Origin: Acanthosoma haemorrhoidale
Lineage: Eukaryota > Arthropoda > Insecta > Hemiptera > Acanthosomatidae
DNA length: 64,000 bases
Reading direction: 5' to 3'
Assembly: GCA_930367205.1 (NCBI GenBank)
Contig: OV884014.1
Span: forward strand, 109,753,138-109,817,137
The first letter of the stretch is position 1. Every line of letters starts with the position of its first letter. Positions 20,660 to 33,924 of this stretch are shown here, piece after piece. Below the pieces are notes generated by a model that saw only the letters and a program-made list of their open reading frames with translations, ran no database searches and was not told where the DNA came from. The position numbers and the translations under genes are program-made.

Positions 20660-23600
20660 ATGTCACTAGCTGACGAACTTCTTGCAGATTTAGAAGACGA
20701 TGACACCGATGTTCCTTTGGTCTCAATGGAGAATGATGACGACGATACAAAAGAAATATTACCCTTGGAAGAAGGTGCAGTAAAACAATTATTTTTTAAT
20801 TTACTGTATTTTTGAAGATATAAATATATGTGATATTTTCAAATCCTGACCGGCTTTAGTAACTGTCATAAAGTCTATTAATTATATTTATTTTTTACCT
20901 ATTATTTGACCAATTAGTAGTTCTCACTTCTTTAACATCATTCTTTTAAAGCTCATTGAAATAGAAGAATGCTAATGTAAATATGTTATTGAACATAGTT
21001 TCCTGTTATAATTAAATGTGTGGTCTGGCTTTCAATCTAAAGCTACTGTTAACCGCTTTCTTCTCAGGGCAGGTTTATGCTAACATCTTTATCCACAAAC
21101 TCGGCTACATTTAGTGTGATGGACTACTATTTGCTTATTTCTTACATGCTTAGCATAATGACCCATTGCCTGCTACTTTCAGGACCAGATGCCGCTCTCT
21201 GGTTTCTGAGTATCTGCTCGGTCTAGTATTTCTGTCCGTCTTGATAATTATTGATTCTACTTCTCCAATTTTCTCAGACACAAATATTGAATGTTATCGC
21301 AAGTGATATTTTCCATATGAAATTCACGGAATTCCTCTCTCACCCATCATACATACTTCAGAGCCATAGCATAAAACTGGCTAAATGAAAGTTTTATCCT
21401 ACAGAATCTTCTTTGATCAGCCCAGTATATTGCCTCTTAATTATTAGCACCATAATGCTTTGTTTTTTTGCATCATTCTACTTTTCTGAATTTTCTTAGC
21501 AGCCCATACTAGAATGGGTTTACATTCTCAAACCTGTACAAGCGGAACATAATAAACTGTTCTGATCTTATGTGTTGACCAGTCATCGTGTACTTTGTTT
21601 TGATAGCATTTATGTTCAACCCTTTTTTATGCACCATCTAGAACAAGGAATGCTTTCTCAGCTGGCTGCCAAAACTGTCTAACGACAAGATCTCCTTAAC
21701 CAAGTATTTGGATTGATTTTAGAAAAGTTGTAAAGGCTTGATTTCCATAGTTTTTTCTTGATTTTTCCAGTCAATGTTGAACAATTGTCATGCCAGAGTA
21801 TCCCACTTTCAGAGCTCACCCTGGAGTATGTCCTCCACTATCTATCATATATGAATAGTACAAAATACTTGGTCTGCACTGGAATTTTTGACGGAAACAA
21901 TACTGTTATGATCAGAGTATTTTAAGAAGAGGAAGAAGCCTCTGGTATAGAACATTATATGTTATCGGCAAAAGTGATATTCCCTTTTAATTTCCACAAT
22001 CCAGCTGATCTCCTTTTTATATATATATACGAATTGGAAATGACAACACGCAATAGGCATGTTCTATTCTTGCCAATGTATTGTTAGGTACACAGATCCC
22101 ATATTTAAGAAGTACTGTTATCTAATTGTCTTAAGTCTATATTGTCTTTAATTAGGCAGCTGTTTGCTACTGTTTGATCAAAAGAATTAAATAGCGGCAT
22201 TGGTTCTACCATCTGCATACTTTTTACAAGATATATAAGGCTCCATTGCTAAGATATATTTGGTCAATATATTTTGAATTCTCACTCATACTAAACTTCT
22301 GCTGGTATATAACTTTTTTTGCTTTTAAATTGGTAAAAAAGTCTGATTTCTATTATGAATTTTTTTTTTTTTTCAGAAATCAAGGTCACCTCTTTGGATC
22401 AATTAGTTCAATTGTTTCACTCTGAGAGGCTAAAAAGGATACTATTTGAAATGGCCAAATACCAAGTGCAAACTCCAGGTGGCCCCCATCGCTCGATCAT
22501 GGGTCCGGTTGAAGCTGACCCCGAGTATCAACTCATAGTTGAAGCTAATAACTTAGCAGCCGAGATAGACAATGAAGTAGGTAAGATGTCACCCAGTTTT
22601 TATTGTATTATCTGCAATGTTCAATTTAAATTTAGTAGTTTCAATTTTTGTTTTTTGTTGATATTCTGATATTTTGGTGAAGGATGTAAAGGATGACCTA
22701 ATTAAAGGTAATTTTTTTTTATTTGTCTCGCTGGAGGCAGGACAGATTACTAGACTTGACACTCAAATCATAATCCTAATTGGAATTTTGAATGAAATGC
22801 GTAGATCACTATAAAGCTATAAAGAGATCTTTGATTAAATTTAGCGTCTTTAGAAAGCTCTTGCTTATATATCAATTTTAGATAAAAATTACATTATTAA
22901 ATGCTATTGTAATTTGTGGACGTGAAGCTTTAATTAGAAGAGGTAGTAAATGAAAGGAATAAGATTATTTTTAACTTGATCCAGCAGCAGATGAGAATTT
23001 ATACTTTTGAAATCGTTTAGTTCAATGACCTATTGGTGTTAGTTGTTATACACAGGTTTGTGAGGGACAAGTACTCGAAACGATTCCCTGAACTGGAGTC
23101 ACTGGTTGTCGACCCACTCGAGTACCTGAGGACTGTAAAGGAGGTCGGCAACGACCTCGGCCAGGCAAAGAATAACGAAGTCCTCCAGCAGTTCCTCACC
23201 CAGGCCACTATCATGGTTGTATCCGTTACTGCGTCGACAACTCAAGGGTAATTATGTAACCAACTATAACAATAATTCAAATAATAATTGGTCATATTCA
23301 TTAAATAATACTTTTTTTAAAGAGCGTTATTTTATAAAAGTGATTAACCACTAACAATATGAAAATTTCTATTTTTTATTTATGAGTTTATTTCTTATAT
23401 TATTATTGTTTTTTAATCTTCAGTCTATGTGTTATGAAAATGTATTTTAAATTTACTAATTGGTATTTATTATACTAATTAATTTGAACCTATTAAACTT
23501 ACTGCTAATTATAACTATTCTGATTTTTCAACCAAATTTAATTCACACTGGTCTATTAGCTAAACTATTTCCATTACTAATTATGATTGGCAAATTTTAA

Positions 23601-26600
23601 TTAACTAATATAAATCTATTAAAATCAGGCCGATTAAGAGGATGGCATGATACCCCTATTATTGGGAGCTTTCAAACCTTAGTTTTTGATAATATTTTTG
23701 CGAATCCTTAAGTGTGTGTCCATAATCGGAAAAATCAGAAAATTATGTCTTAGAAAGTGGCTTGTTAAACCAGTTATGGTGAAATAACTAGTCATGGTTA
23801 GCTATCAGGCGCGAGGGTGATTTTTATTACACTTCAAAATAATCTGAGCTGCTGTCGAATCTAATTTTGAAATTTGAAATTGCTCGCATCATTTCTATAA
23901 CCACTATAGAACATACTAGATATAGATAGACAAAAGGCAATTCTCGTGTACCTGTTTCAAATTAAAGGTTCACCTTTCAGGTTACATTTGAAATACATAT
24001 TTTTACTTTCATTTTCATAAAATGAGAAAAGAGCAACAAAACAAGAGTGAATTCATTGTTTTGGTGTGTTTTAAGACACATTTTTACAATTGTATAGAGT
24101 TATTTGTTAGTTATTATCATTACATAATAGTTTTTTGTTTTCTTATTTCCTTGAATTTTTTTTTTTTTTATTTAGAATTGAATTGTAAACCCCCGACCTT
24201 CTCTCTCTTCCTCCTCCCCCTAAATGTTTACAGGAATCTGGGGAAAATATTAATGCCAGGAGAGGGCATTACCCAAGGACAGGGGAACCTGAAATATTAC
24301 AGGGAATTGACACTTAGATTACCGACATTTTATTAAATGATAATGAACAAATAGCATTTGATTAAAAACAAAAAAAAATCCTTAAGCTATTTGATAAAAA
24401 AAATACTTAAACTAGTTGATAAAAAAAATAATTAAACTATTTGATAAAAACTAAGTAAACTATTTGAGAGAAAAATTACTTAAACTATTTGAGAGAAAAA
24501 TTACTTAAACTATTGGACAGAAAAAATACTTAAACTTTACTAAACTTGAAACTGGTAAACCAGAGTTTTATTAACTTAAAGTTTGCTGATCGAAGAATGA
24601 GAACAAAATAAATACATCACTGTCCGTGTTTATCTATACGTATGCATAGTTTGGTGTTATTTGGTGTAAACTGATGAACGACGTAAACAAGCAACATAAA
24701 CCCTCGGTACGTGGAAGCTACGTCCAACGAGGTTACCTGTCGTAGCTAGATAGTGGATTAGTCAATCAGCTGTGAGGTTCCCGGTGGATGGAATCGGTGA
24801 GTCGGTGATCGATATGCTCATATCCATACTAGTTCCAAGTCAAATCTCCAACCAGAGGTGCTCCCCATAAACCATAGGCCGATAAGGTGGTGAGATGAGG
24901 GGGGGGGGGGGGCGCTCCGGCGGGTGTTGGCCAACCCAGCTCTGGATACACACACTGACTGCAAGCGACTGATCTCCCTCGGTGCTCCGTCCTTTTAATC
25001 CTCTATAAAGGATGTAGGGTCTTACGGGGCCTCGGAGGCGTCCCGCACCGTTATTTGTTTTGTTTACTTTCCAGCATATTTCACATAAAACAAAATCAAT
25101 ACACTCACATTTGAAACACAAAGATATTCTTAGAACATTTATAATATTATCAATAATTATTAATTCTTTATATAAAACTAACCAAATACAAAAAAAAATA
25201 TTTATCTCTAATTTACACTTTTTTTTTATAATAAATTTTACGAGGGTACTTTGTTAGATAATTACTTGTCAGCGCAAGACCCCTTATTCGGCTTAAACAA
25301 TGAATGATAATTTTTTCCTTCAATAACTAAAATAAACGAATTACCGGCGTAAACAATCGCTAATTTACATTGGCTATAAAAGTCTATCGGTCACAGAATC
25401 TTATGAAGGTCAGGTGGAATTTATTTATGATCAGCTAAATAACTATTTAATTTTAATATATTTCCTCAGTGAGCTACTAACTGAGAGAGAACTCGCTGAG
25501 ATCTTTGAAGCCTGCGACATGGGAATAAATCTAAATGGAATCAAGTTAAGGATTTACGAATACGTAGAAAGTAGAATGTCATTCATTGCTCCTAACCTGT
25601 CTGCAATTATCGGGGCATCCACTGCAGCCAAAATAATGGGTATGCATACAGTTTTATATAAGAAAATCATTCTTTTAATAATATCTTTTATTGTTAAAAA
25701 GAAAAAAAAATTGTCTTTTTAAAACCCATATATTAAAGCAGTTTAAATACAGTTTATTGTTATTTATTATCTATTGAAAGCAAAGAGAATGAATCTGGAT
25801 ATTGTATCTACCTTTTTTTTAATAACTACTAGAATTCTGTATTATCTTTTATTCGTAACTTATATAATAACAAATATTTTAGTATGGTTTGTGTAATGTA
25901 GTTTGCCTCAACTTTAACGCCTTTTGAACCGTTTGATATTTTTGAATCTTTATTTGTCCTAGGTGTGGCTGGAGGGCTAACCAACCTGTCCAAGATGCCT
26001 GCGTGTAATGTACTGTTGCTTGGCAACCAACGCAAGGTCCTCGGTGGCTTCTCTCAGGTCACAGCGTTACCTCACACTGGATTCATTTACAACTCGACCT
26101 TGGTTCAGGACACACCTCCGGTATGTACAATTCAGATATCGTTAACTAATTATCTCAGTTCGTTATTGCACTTCTTTAATGAAAGTGAAAACCTTGCAAT
26201 TAACACATTTCAGATATACCAGATAAATAAACAACTGTTGACAATAAGGAAAATGCCAGCCAAACGTCTAGTTAAAGTAAAATAAAAAAATATTTAAAAG
26301 TATTTTATTAAATAAATTCATCGATGGAACATTATAAAAATAGAAGTCAATAAGAAAAAGTCAGTAACATACAATATTAAATTTAAATAAAACCTTGAAA
26401 TTAATACTTACGAGATATCTTACCAGATAAAGGCGAGACTTAATAACAAGTGTACCTATAAACCTTCTCCTCTAATAAATCTGTCTTAACATTAGCTGTA
26501 GCCATAAAGGCTATGGTTATTGCTATGGTCTTCCCAGCAGAAAAACTGACAATCGCTACACGCTACACGCACTTAAAACATGCCACCAATGAAAAGCTTT

Positions 26601-29600
26601 ATTTTTATTTTTGTAGCTCTTTTATTTACAAATCATGAAACTTGATTAATTATTGTGATTTTTTTTAATTGCTATTTCTATTGTAAAATTGGCCTGAAAA
26701 AAGATACATCTACTGCAACTAAAGTCTCACAACCCGCTCATCACCAGTAACCAAAGCCACATCACATAAACATGCCATCCGCTGTTAAATTGTTAATGTT
26801 GCCATCGCAAATTTTCTAATATATCCCATATAAAAAACCAACAGGACCTGAGGAGGAAAGCAGCTAGGCTGGTTGCTACTAAGTGCACGCTAGCAGCGAG
26901 AGTCGATGCTTGCCACGAGTCCAAGAGCGGGACCATTGGCCACACCCTCTTCCAGGAGATAGAGAAGAAATTGGACAAACTTCAGGTGACTAACCAGTTT
27001 TTAATATATTGTGTTATGTTTTTATTAATATTGTTTATTTAATTTAATCTGAGGTTTTAAAGTTCTGTTAATGTACAAAGAGGAAAAACTCTGGCAAAAG
27101 GAAAATTTAATTATTACAAAACTTTTCTATTATTTATATATACAATCACGTCTGTGACACAAAACTACAATTTACTAAAAAAAAAAGTTTACTCTATTTT
27201 TTTACCTTATTCTTATTTTCGCGACTGACAAGATTTACTAATTTTTATGGCGTTTTCTTTTTATGGTGCATCTATTTTCTTCGTCCTTCTTTAACTTGGT
27301 CTGCCACGCAGTAAAATCCAATAATATCTCTTCAATCCTCTTGCCCTGATAAAACTATTCTTCCTACTACTGTTCTCCCACATTACAAATCACCATTAAA
27401 TAAAAAATGTTCATTCTTCTACAATTTTCACTATCTTAATTTTCAGTCCTTGCTCATGAGCTCCAATAGAAGAACGCTAACCTCATCTTCTTTCTTCAAA
27501 CCTCTTCCTTTGTTATCTCGTCTTCTTGATTTTTTAACTTATCTTATTTTAAAGTTAACAAATCCAATATTAAAATATTTAAATTTAATACTTGATATTA
27601 TTTATATGATAAATATTAATATTAGATATAACGGCAACAAATAATGTTCATCCCTTCATAGCCATGATTCACGGGTTATTTACCGCCCTTATACGCCCGC
27701 TAATTTCGAATTTAAATCAAAGGAAACATCATAAAGTTCACAACATCAAATATCACAACAATTGCTACGATAAATAATTAAGAGTCAACTTTATAGTAAA
27801 CAACCTTTTGTTAATAATGTTTCTTTAGTCAAGTCTATGATGAAGTAATGAACTAGGAGTGAGAACACTTGATTATCAGACTATTTTAATATAGCTCTTC
27901 TTAACAAAACCCATTTAGGCTATTAATACTGTTCGGTATTTCTTCATTTTTTTATTGTTTGATTAGTTAATCATTATTTTTATGGGTTTCACGGTTATTG
28001 AAAAGCTTGGCCTATCGGTTGAATTACTTGGTTAATAATGTGGCCTAGCCATAGATTTTCACATTTTTTTGGACGGGGTTGAGGATTTTCAGCCAGCTGC
28101 TTTGTGTAAGGTATCTAATCTAGGCAATGGAATTTAGAGAGTCGAGGATAGAACAGTTCATTTGCTTTGATTTTTACTTCAATTTAATTTTTTTTTTTGA
28201 TAACTTTTTTTTTAATGTGTGCTTTATAAAGGAGATGTGTTGACTTTAACCAAAATAAAAAGTAGTCAATACATTTGTGAATTGTTTATATGTACTGTAA
28301 AATCTTGAAAATCCGAAAAAATGTAAAACAATTTTTCATATTCGTCTGTACATACATATTTCAGAAAGAAACAAATGCCTACCTAAATATGTACATACTA
28401 AGAATAAATAAAAAATAATCATAAATGGTTTTTGTTTCTTTGCTTTAAACAAAAATGTATTCTCGCACCCTTTTTAGCACAAATACACAAGTGTCATTTG
28501 CCGCAACATCCAAGAGTAGTGAACTAGTGAATCTTGGTTTCATTCGTGTACACTTGCTCTGGGTGAAGACCCAAGTCTTGGATTTTAACACAAATTTCTT
28601 TTGAATTGAAAAGGGTCCACAGCCGAAACATCGCTAGATAATTTTTCTCCTGTGATAGTTAAAAAAAGATAAGTTATAAAAATAATTGGTTGAATTATTT
28701 ATTTATATGTTATTTAAATTTATATTTGTGAATAGCATGTATGTTTGTTGGTGTTTTTTTTTCCCCAAAAACTAGAAAACAAGTTTAAAAATTCAAGTTT
28801 CACCACACTACCACATTAAAGAATGCTAGGGTAACCAACCGCCAGATTATTGTACTGTATTTTTATGTTCATGATTTATGAAATTTTTTGTTTTTAATTT
28901 AAATTATTTAGATTATTTGCTTGCTTGTCCTGTGCAGTTATAAAAAAATCAACACAATTTTATTTATATTATGTCAATATTAATCTATGCACAGAGAACC
29001 TGCAAGTCAATTCCTCGCTGTAAGGTAATAGTCTAACATACCTAGTAAATGTTGCAGGAACCTCCACCAGTGAAGTTCGTGAAGCCCCTCCCTAAACCTA
29101 TCGATCCTCCGAGGAAAAAGCGCGGAGGCAAGAGGGTCAGGAAGATGAAAGAACGCTACGCAATGACTGAGCTCCGAAAACAAGCCAACAGGCTCAACTT
29201 CGCAGAGGTAACTTGATCTGGCACTTCTTAAGGCTTTTGTGGAGGCTCAATAGATTAGACCTCTCCTTTTTTATGCTTGACCAATCTGGCGTTTACTTGT
29301 GTCTCTAATCATAAAAAATAGTAAATCGCACAGAATAAATTATAAACATGCTTGAAGCTATAGATATTATAAAAGACAATGTAGTAAAGCTTAAAATAGA
29401 TTTTTTAGTCAGATCGGTCCTTACAAACACTTGAATGAAATTATTATTAAATTATTGTCAAGTCAGGCTATATCATCGAAAATTCAAATGTAAAAGACTA
29501 AAGCGTATAATAATCCAATTTTTCAAATTATTTGCATAAATCTGTTTTGTTGTCTGTCTTCTGTGTTGCTTTTTCATTATTGTAATCTCAATAAAAATAA

Positions 29601-32600
29601 AAATATTAAGTGATGTAAGTTATAAAAATAATTATAATTATTTATTTGTATGTTATTTAAATTTATAGTTTGTTGGTGTTTTTTTTTCCCCCAAAAACTA
29701 TAAAACTAGTTTATATAGATATTGTCTCTTGGCAATGTCTTTATTGTCAAAGAGCTAACACTTTAAGTTAAAAATGTTTAAATATAGTAAGCTGTTAAAA
29801 TAGGGATTGTTTACTGAATCATTGTTTCATTATAAAATCTACAATTCACAACCAACACCAATCCACTATAATAGAAACCCTTAAGTTTCATTTTGTTGTT
29901 AAAGATTGTTGATTTATTTCGGATAAGTATCGTGTAAGGTATAATGTTTTGCATAGTAAATTTTCAAACACACATTCCGAAAGGAATTCAATTAATCTTA
30001 CTTTTAAATTCTTCAAAGATATACTGTTTAAAATTAAAACAGTAATAAAAAAAAGAAAAAAGCATAAGCACTGACTCGAAGCCATGTTGTCGCAGTCAGG
30101 TCTGAGGCACTACCTCTTACGACCCTGAGCTCTAAGGGTATCTCTAGGCTTTGAGTTCCTGAAGGAAGTTCACAAATCAATGGAATGACGAATATCGTTA
30201 CTCTGGCTATTTGATGATCTCTAGTTGATTTAAGATTATAGTTAGCATTTAATATTGTTTTGTGGAAATATCAGTTGGTGATATTTGTATGTTCATTGCA
30301 GATAGAAGACGATGCCTACCAGGAGGACTTGGGATACTCGAGAGGCACGATTGGCAAAACAGGGACAGGGAGAATCAGGATGGCACAGGTCGATGAGAAG
30401 ACAAAGGTGCGCATCTCCAAGACCCTGCAACGTAACCTGCAGAAGCAACAGGGTTGGGGAGGTAGCTCCACAGTTAGAAAGCAGGTTTCCGGAACTGCAT
30501 CTAGCGTCGCGTTCACCCCGCTACAGGTCAGTAACATGGCATCATTTTCATTAGTCTAAAATATGATGGTGCTATTATGAGTATTTTCATAGTAAATTTA
30601 GTTACTATCTTTTATGTGTCTTTAATGTAACTTAAACGCTTTTTTAATACTGAACAATGATATATCGTTGTAAGCAACTCGTGAAAAGTGATATTTGCAT
30701 CACCAAAGAACTCTGTCACAAAAGGACAGCTGGATAGTGGACATTACAACATATGTATTGTTTACAAGACATTAAAAATATAAAAATAAATATTCATATA
30801 ATTTCATAGCAAAGAATTGGTCCAGTGTTTTCTGTTTCAAAGACGTGTGGTGTTTGAATGAAGCACGGTCATGCAAAGGCTTTATCATAAATAGTTCAGC
30901 TGGGGTGGTGTCGGGCTGACGCTCTAAGTATGCCATGATTTAGTGATGCAATCCCAACCGTCAGCAACCATGGAAATAACATCTCTGATATTGATTGATC
31001 TCAACAAATCAATCACATTTTTTTCCCCTTCCTCTGCTATTATTTTACCGAACAGTTCTTTACAGTAAACTCTTGATGTTCTCAAGGACTCCCCGGTTCA
31101 TAGGGTGCAGAAGCTGGGTTACGTTTGCTGAAAGAAATTTCACTTTGATTCGTCCACTCACGAGTTCTTTTTCTCTTGGATGAGGCAGAGCATTGTCAGT
31201 AAAATTGCTTTTTCTAGTAAACTATTTTCTTTTAAGAATTTTTGAACTTCAGGAAAGTTCCAGTTTTGTCAGCATTATAAATTTGATCGGGCGTCAATTT
31301 CTCTGATAATCAAAATTGTTCAAACTCCTTTTTAAATTTTTCATCATCGGCAAGATCACTAGAGATCTCTCTCCATTCAGAGTATGTTGGCGAATACCGT
31401 CTTTTTTTTTGCACTCTCTAACCCCAGGTGTGGCTAGCAGTGAATTTTAGGTCAGAACTTGGTCACTGTCTGTTTAAACTCAAAGCTTTTAGGGTCAAGA
31501 TATAGGCAAACCACTTTTTCGTTGGGTGACTGTACCAAATCAATATTGCGTCATCTAATGTTTCATTTTTTGTTGTTGTTTTTTTGCCGTTCCTTTGGCT
31601 TCCAAACTACGTACCATTTTATAATAGAACTCTTCAATTTCTTTTTTTACTTCGTCTAGTTGAAGTTCCAACTCCCAAATCAGCAGCTATTTTCTTCAAT
31701 GGTTCTCGTTTATCAATTCGATTTATAAAGGTAGCAATAAAGGTAAACAAAAACAATCCAGTTTAACCACATACGGTAAACAAAATGACAAGTGCCATGT
31801 TCGACTAAGAGGGAAGCCAAGATTTTTTATTTTTTTGGCTTTCCTGCTCTGTGGGTGGTGCACAGACCTTTTCTTTGCTCTCACGAGTTATTTATAGCTG
31901 GTGAGTCAAGTCTACAAATCTAATCCGGATTATCTGGAGATTGGAATCAACAAGGGGCGGATAAACGAGAGGTTCTTGTGTACATAATAAAAATGAATAT
32001 TCTGCGCTCTTGGGTGATTTATGGCATTTCCAGAGATACCTGGGTTTGTGACAGGAGGACCTGGTCAAAATACTTTTCCCACTCAAAACTAAAACATCTT
32101 TAAGAATAATACTTTTTTTAGTACAATTCCATTAAATAATCGATTTGCTAAATATACAAAGCACTACGATTGATATTAGTATTTTTGGTATGAATGGTTG
32201 AAAATGCAGTATTTATGCTGTATATAATGTGTTCTACTTCAAATTATGACCAAGCGGTGATTATTCTTATTTGTAAGGTTATATTTACAAAAGAAAAATG
32301 ATTTTGGAACATGATTACGATCATGTTTTTCAAGTAAGCATTGAAATATAATTAGATTTAATCTATTATCCTTTTATTTTGTAATATCTCAGTTTGAATT
32401 TTTAAAGATTGTTTTCTTTAATCCCGCTAATTTACTTCAAATTGCTTTCTAATCTCCTCTTGGTTACAATTCTTTTGACACTAAATTGGTTAAATCTTAA
32501 ATACCTTCCAATCTGTAACTAGAAAAAGGTTTAAGTTTAGCAAAATGAGAGCCTGCTACTGTAAATGATTTGACAGTATTATATATTATTAATTACTATT

Positions 32601-33348
32601 AGAGGTATGTAATCCCGCTATTATTGATAATTATTAGCCAAAGAAAAATTAGTAGTAGTAGTGAGTTAGCAGAGGTTTGAACTTTGTCGATCCCCGGCCT
32701 ACCTAGCCTATCTTATGTTGAACAACAGCCTTGTCAATATCTAATTCATTTTTGAGATCAGGTCTATTCTCTGAAAACAAAACCAGTACAATAATTTTTC
32801 AGCCGTGTAGATTTACATCACGATGTAGTGTGTTTAAAATTTGTCTGAAGTGTTAGCTTTTAACAGCATTGGACACCTGGGCAGAGATCAGGAGGTCCTG
32901 ATGTCAAATAACAACGTTATCACTTTATTTTTTTCTTTGGCTCGTAATTATACACATCACAGTTTATATTATATACTTGAAACTAACTTTAAATGTAATA
33001 ACTTAACTATTAAATTTTACTAACATTTGTTAATAAAATGCAAGTACTGCATTTATCAGTGTTTAATTATTAATCAAATTGATGAAAATGCATTCTTTGT
33101 ATAATACGCACCCCACTTCTCAAACTAATTTTTTAAGAGAAATGCATCTTAGACACAGATAAATACGGCACTATGTGCATTATTTCCACAATTGTTTTTC
33201 TATATTTGTTAGCTGTTATTAATGAATTCTCATGCTGTAGGGGCTCGAGATAGTCAATCCACAAGCTGCTGAGAAGAGTGGCATAGAATCCAATAAATAT
33301 TTCTCCAACACGGCTGGGTTTGTCAAATTGCAGAAGATTGATGAATAG
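20660..33348 (+). CDS. Prp31: Pre-mRNA processing factor 31 (U4/U6 snRNP protein)
   Basis: Prp31 binds the U4 5' stem-loop together with the 15.5K protein and is needed to build the U4/U6.U5 tri-snRNP in the nucleus. Exons: 20660-20774, 22377-22580, 23043-23247, 25470-25639, 25963-26120, 26845-26985, 29058-29207, 30302-30526, 33241-33348. All introns are GT-AG, all phases agree, and the product is 491 aa (human 499). Landmarks in order: [15 protein letters not shown] at the start as in human; [17 protein letters not shown] (about 110-130, NOSIC region); [17 protein letters not shown] then [20 protein letters not shown] (about 205-260, Nop domain that contacts RNA and 15.5K); basic [17 protein letters not shown] (about 350-366, likely nuclear localisation); [12 protein letters not shown] and [12 protein letters not shown] (PRP31 C-terminal domain); stop at 33346-33348. 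It appears intact and under constraint. Confidence 0.97.
24380..24540. repeat. AT-rich minisatellite in Prp31 intron 3
   Basis: Six or so imperfect tandem units of about 25-30 bp share the core CTTAAACTATTTGA(T/G)A followed by an A-rich spacer. Neighbouring units are most alike in the middle of the array (two nearly identical GAGAGAAAAATTA units), as expected from local slippage or unequal exchange. Confidence 0.75.
24690..25070. repeat. GC-rich insertion in Prp31 intron 3, possible solo LTR
   Basis: A block of higher GC than its intron has a G run at about 24899-24912. At its right side a TATA-like CTATAAAGG (about 25002-25010) lies some 25 bp before GGGGCCTCGGAGGCG. A core promoter inside a compositionally foreign block suggests a solo LTR or retroelement 5' region. 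I could not find matching terminal repeats or a target-site duplication, so the class is not established. Confidence 0.3.
28672..28788. repeat. Dispersed AT-rich repeat, copy in Prp31 intron 6
   Basis: AGTTATAAAAATAATT, then TATGTTATTTAAATTTATA, then TTTGTTGGTGTTTTTT and CCCAAAAACTA recur in the same order at 29618-29714. This copy has about 19 extra bases (GTGAATAGC region). The two copies flank Prp31 exon 7. Confidence 0.65.
29618..29714. repeat. Dispersed AT-rich repeat, copy in Prp31 intron 7
   Basis: This is the second copy of the repeat at 28672-28788, in direct orientation and slightly shorter. It has the same ending, TTTGTTGGTG followed by a T run, C run and AAAAACTA. Confidence 0.65.
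30880..31983 (-). mobile_element. Decayed Tigger/pogo transposon antisense in Prp31 intron 8
   Basis: The minus strand starts at about 31983 with a Tigger end, ACAAGAACCTCTCGTTTATCC, followed by the subterminal GATAATCCGGAT. The interior reads, in order, [17 protein letters not shown] (N-terminal CENP-B-type helix-turn-helix), [18 protein letters not shown] (DE(T/S)G region) and [10 protein letters not shown] followed by [17 protein letters not shown] (catalytic domain, PMDQGVI-like). Frames shift and stops intervene throughout. The other terminal repeat was not found, so the left edge is approximate. It is opposite in orientation to Prp31. Confidence 0.8.
30900..31770 (-). pseudogene. Tigger/Jerky-like transposase pseudogene
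   Basis: Order and content of the motifs are those of a DDE_1-family (Tigger/Jerky) transposase, from the N-terminal helix-turn-helix near 31.70 kb to the PMDQGVI-like block near 31.09 kb. Only about 10-45 residues stay open at a time, and the motif usually DETG has become DKTG. No single frame could produce a working enzyme. The C-terminal domain seen in the other Tigger copy (2366-2740) is not evident here. Confidence 0.78.
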
Positions 33349-33561
33349 TTAATATTTATTATAACAAATTAAAAAGATGATACTTTAATTACTGATATAT
33401 TTTCAATTTTGTCATAAATAGCGTTCTTTTTTTTTTTGGAAGTAAATATTGTATCAAATCCTCTCCTATGTATTGAATATACTCTATACCTACATTTCCG
33501 ATACAGTAGACAATAATTTTGTAAATATAATTATATTGTTTTTTGTAAATATTATATATTA

Positions 33562-33567
33562 AATAAA
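33562..33567 (+). terminator. Candidate Prp31 polyadenylation signal
   Basis: AATAAA lies 214 nt after the Prp31 stop codon in an AT-rich 3' flank. The hexamer is common in DNA this AT-rich, so the choice rests on distance only. Confidence 0.4.
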
Positions 33568-33751
33568 TAAATATCACCAATTATTAATTAAATAGTGGAT
33601 ATCCTTCAAAATTGTCTGTTAGTTTAGTCTATTTATATTTAGTGATTGCTTATGATTATGGAATAAGACTTTTATGTCGATAATAGAAATTCAAAAGATA
33701 TACTGGGAGGTCATAGTTAGCCTTGAATTTATAAATGTGTAGATGATTTTG

Positions 33752-33924
33752 GGTTATCAGCTTAGGCTGATGAATGAGATTTGTTAGATTTTCATCAAAT
33801 TTATCATATGTAAAATAATCTATTATTATATTAAATATTATTTAATGTATATAATAATATTTAATATATATTAAATATTATTTAATAACCTAACAACTCT
33901 CTTTCACGAACCTAAGCCAATTTC
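33752..33924. mobile_element. Short MITE-like element, second copy of the 4925-5308 family
   Basis: The left end reads GTTATCAGCTTAGGCTGATG, then TTTGTTAGATTTTCATCAAA. The right end on the minus strand reads GGAAATTGGCTTAGGTTCGTG, then AGTTGTTAGG. The core is an AT-only palindromic stretch. At about 173 bp it is less than half the length of the first copy. It lies between the convergent ends of Prp31 and the next gene. Confidence 0.55.

Noticed and set aside
24840..25121. Minus-strand open frame of 93 codons in Prp31 intron 3
   Set aside because: It falls in the GC-rich repeat-like block, where few stops occur by composition, and resembles no protein.
27830..27890. C/D snoRNA-like box (ATGATGA) in Prp31 intron 6
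   Set aside because: No matching D box or terminal stem at proper distance.
30316..30537. Overlapping open frames around Prp31 exon 8
   Set aside because: Other-frame shadows of a conserved coding exon.
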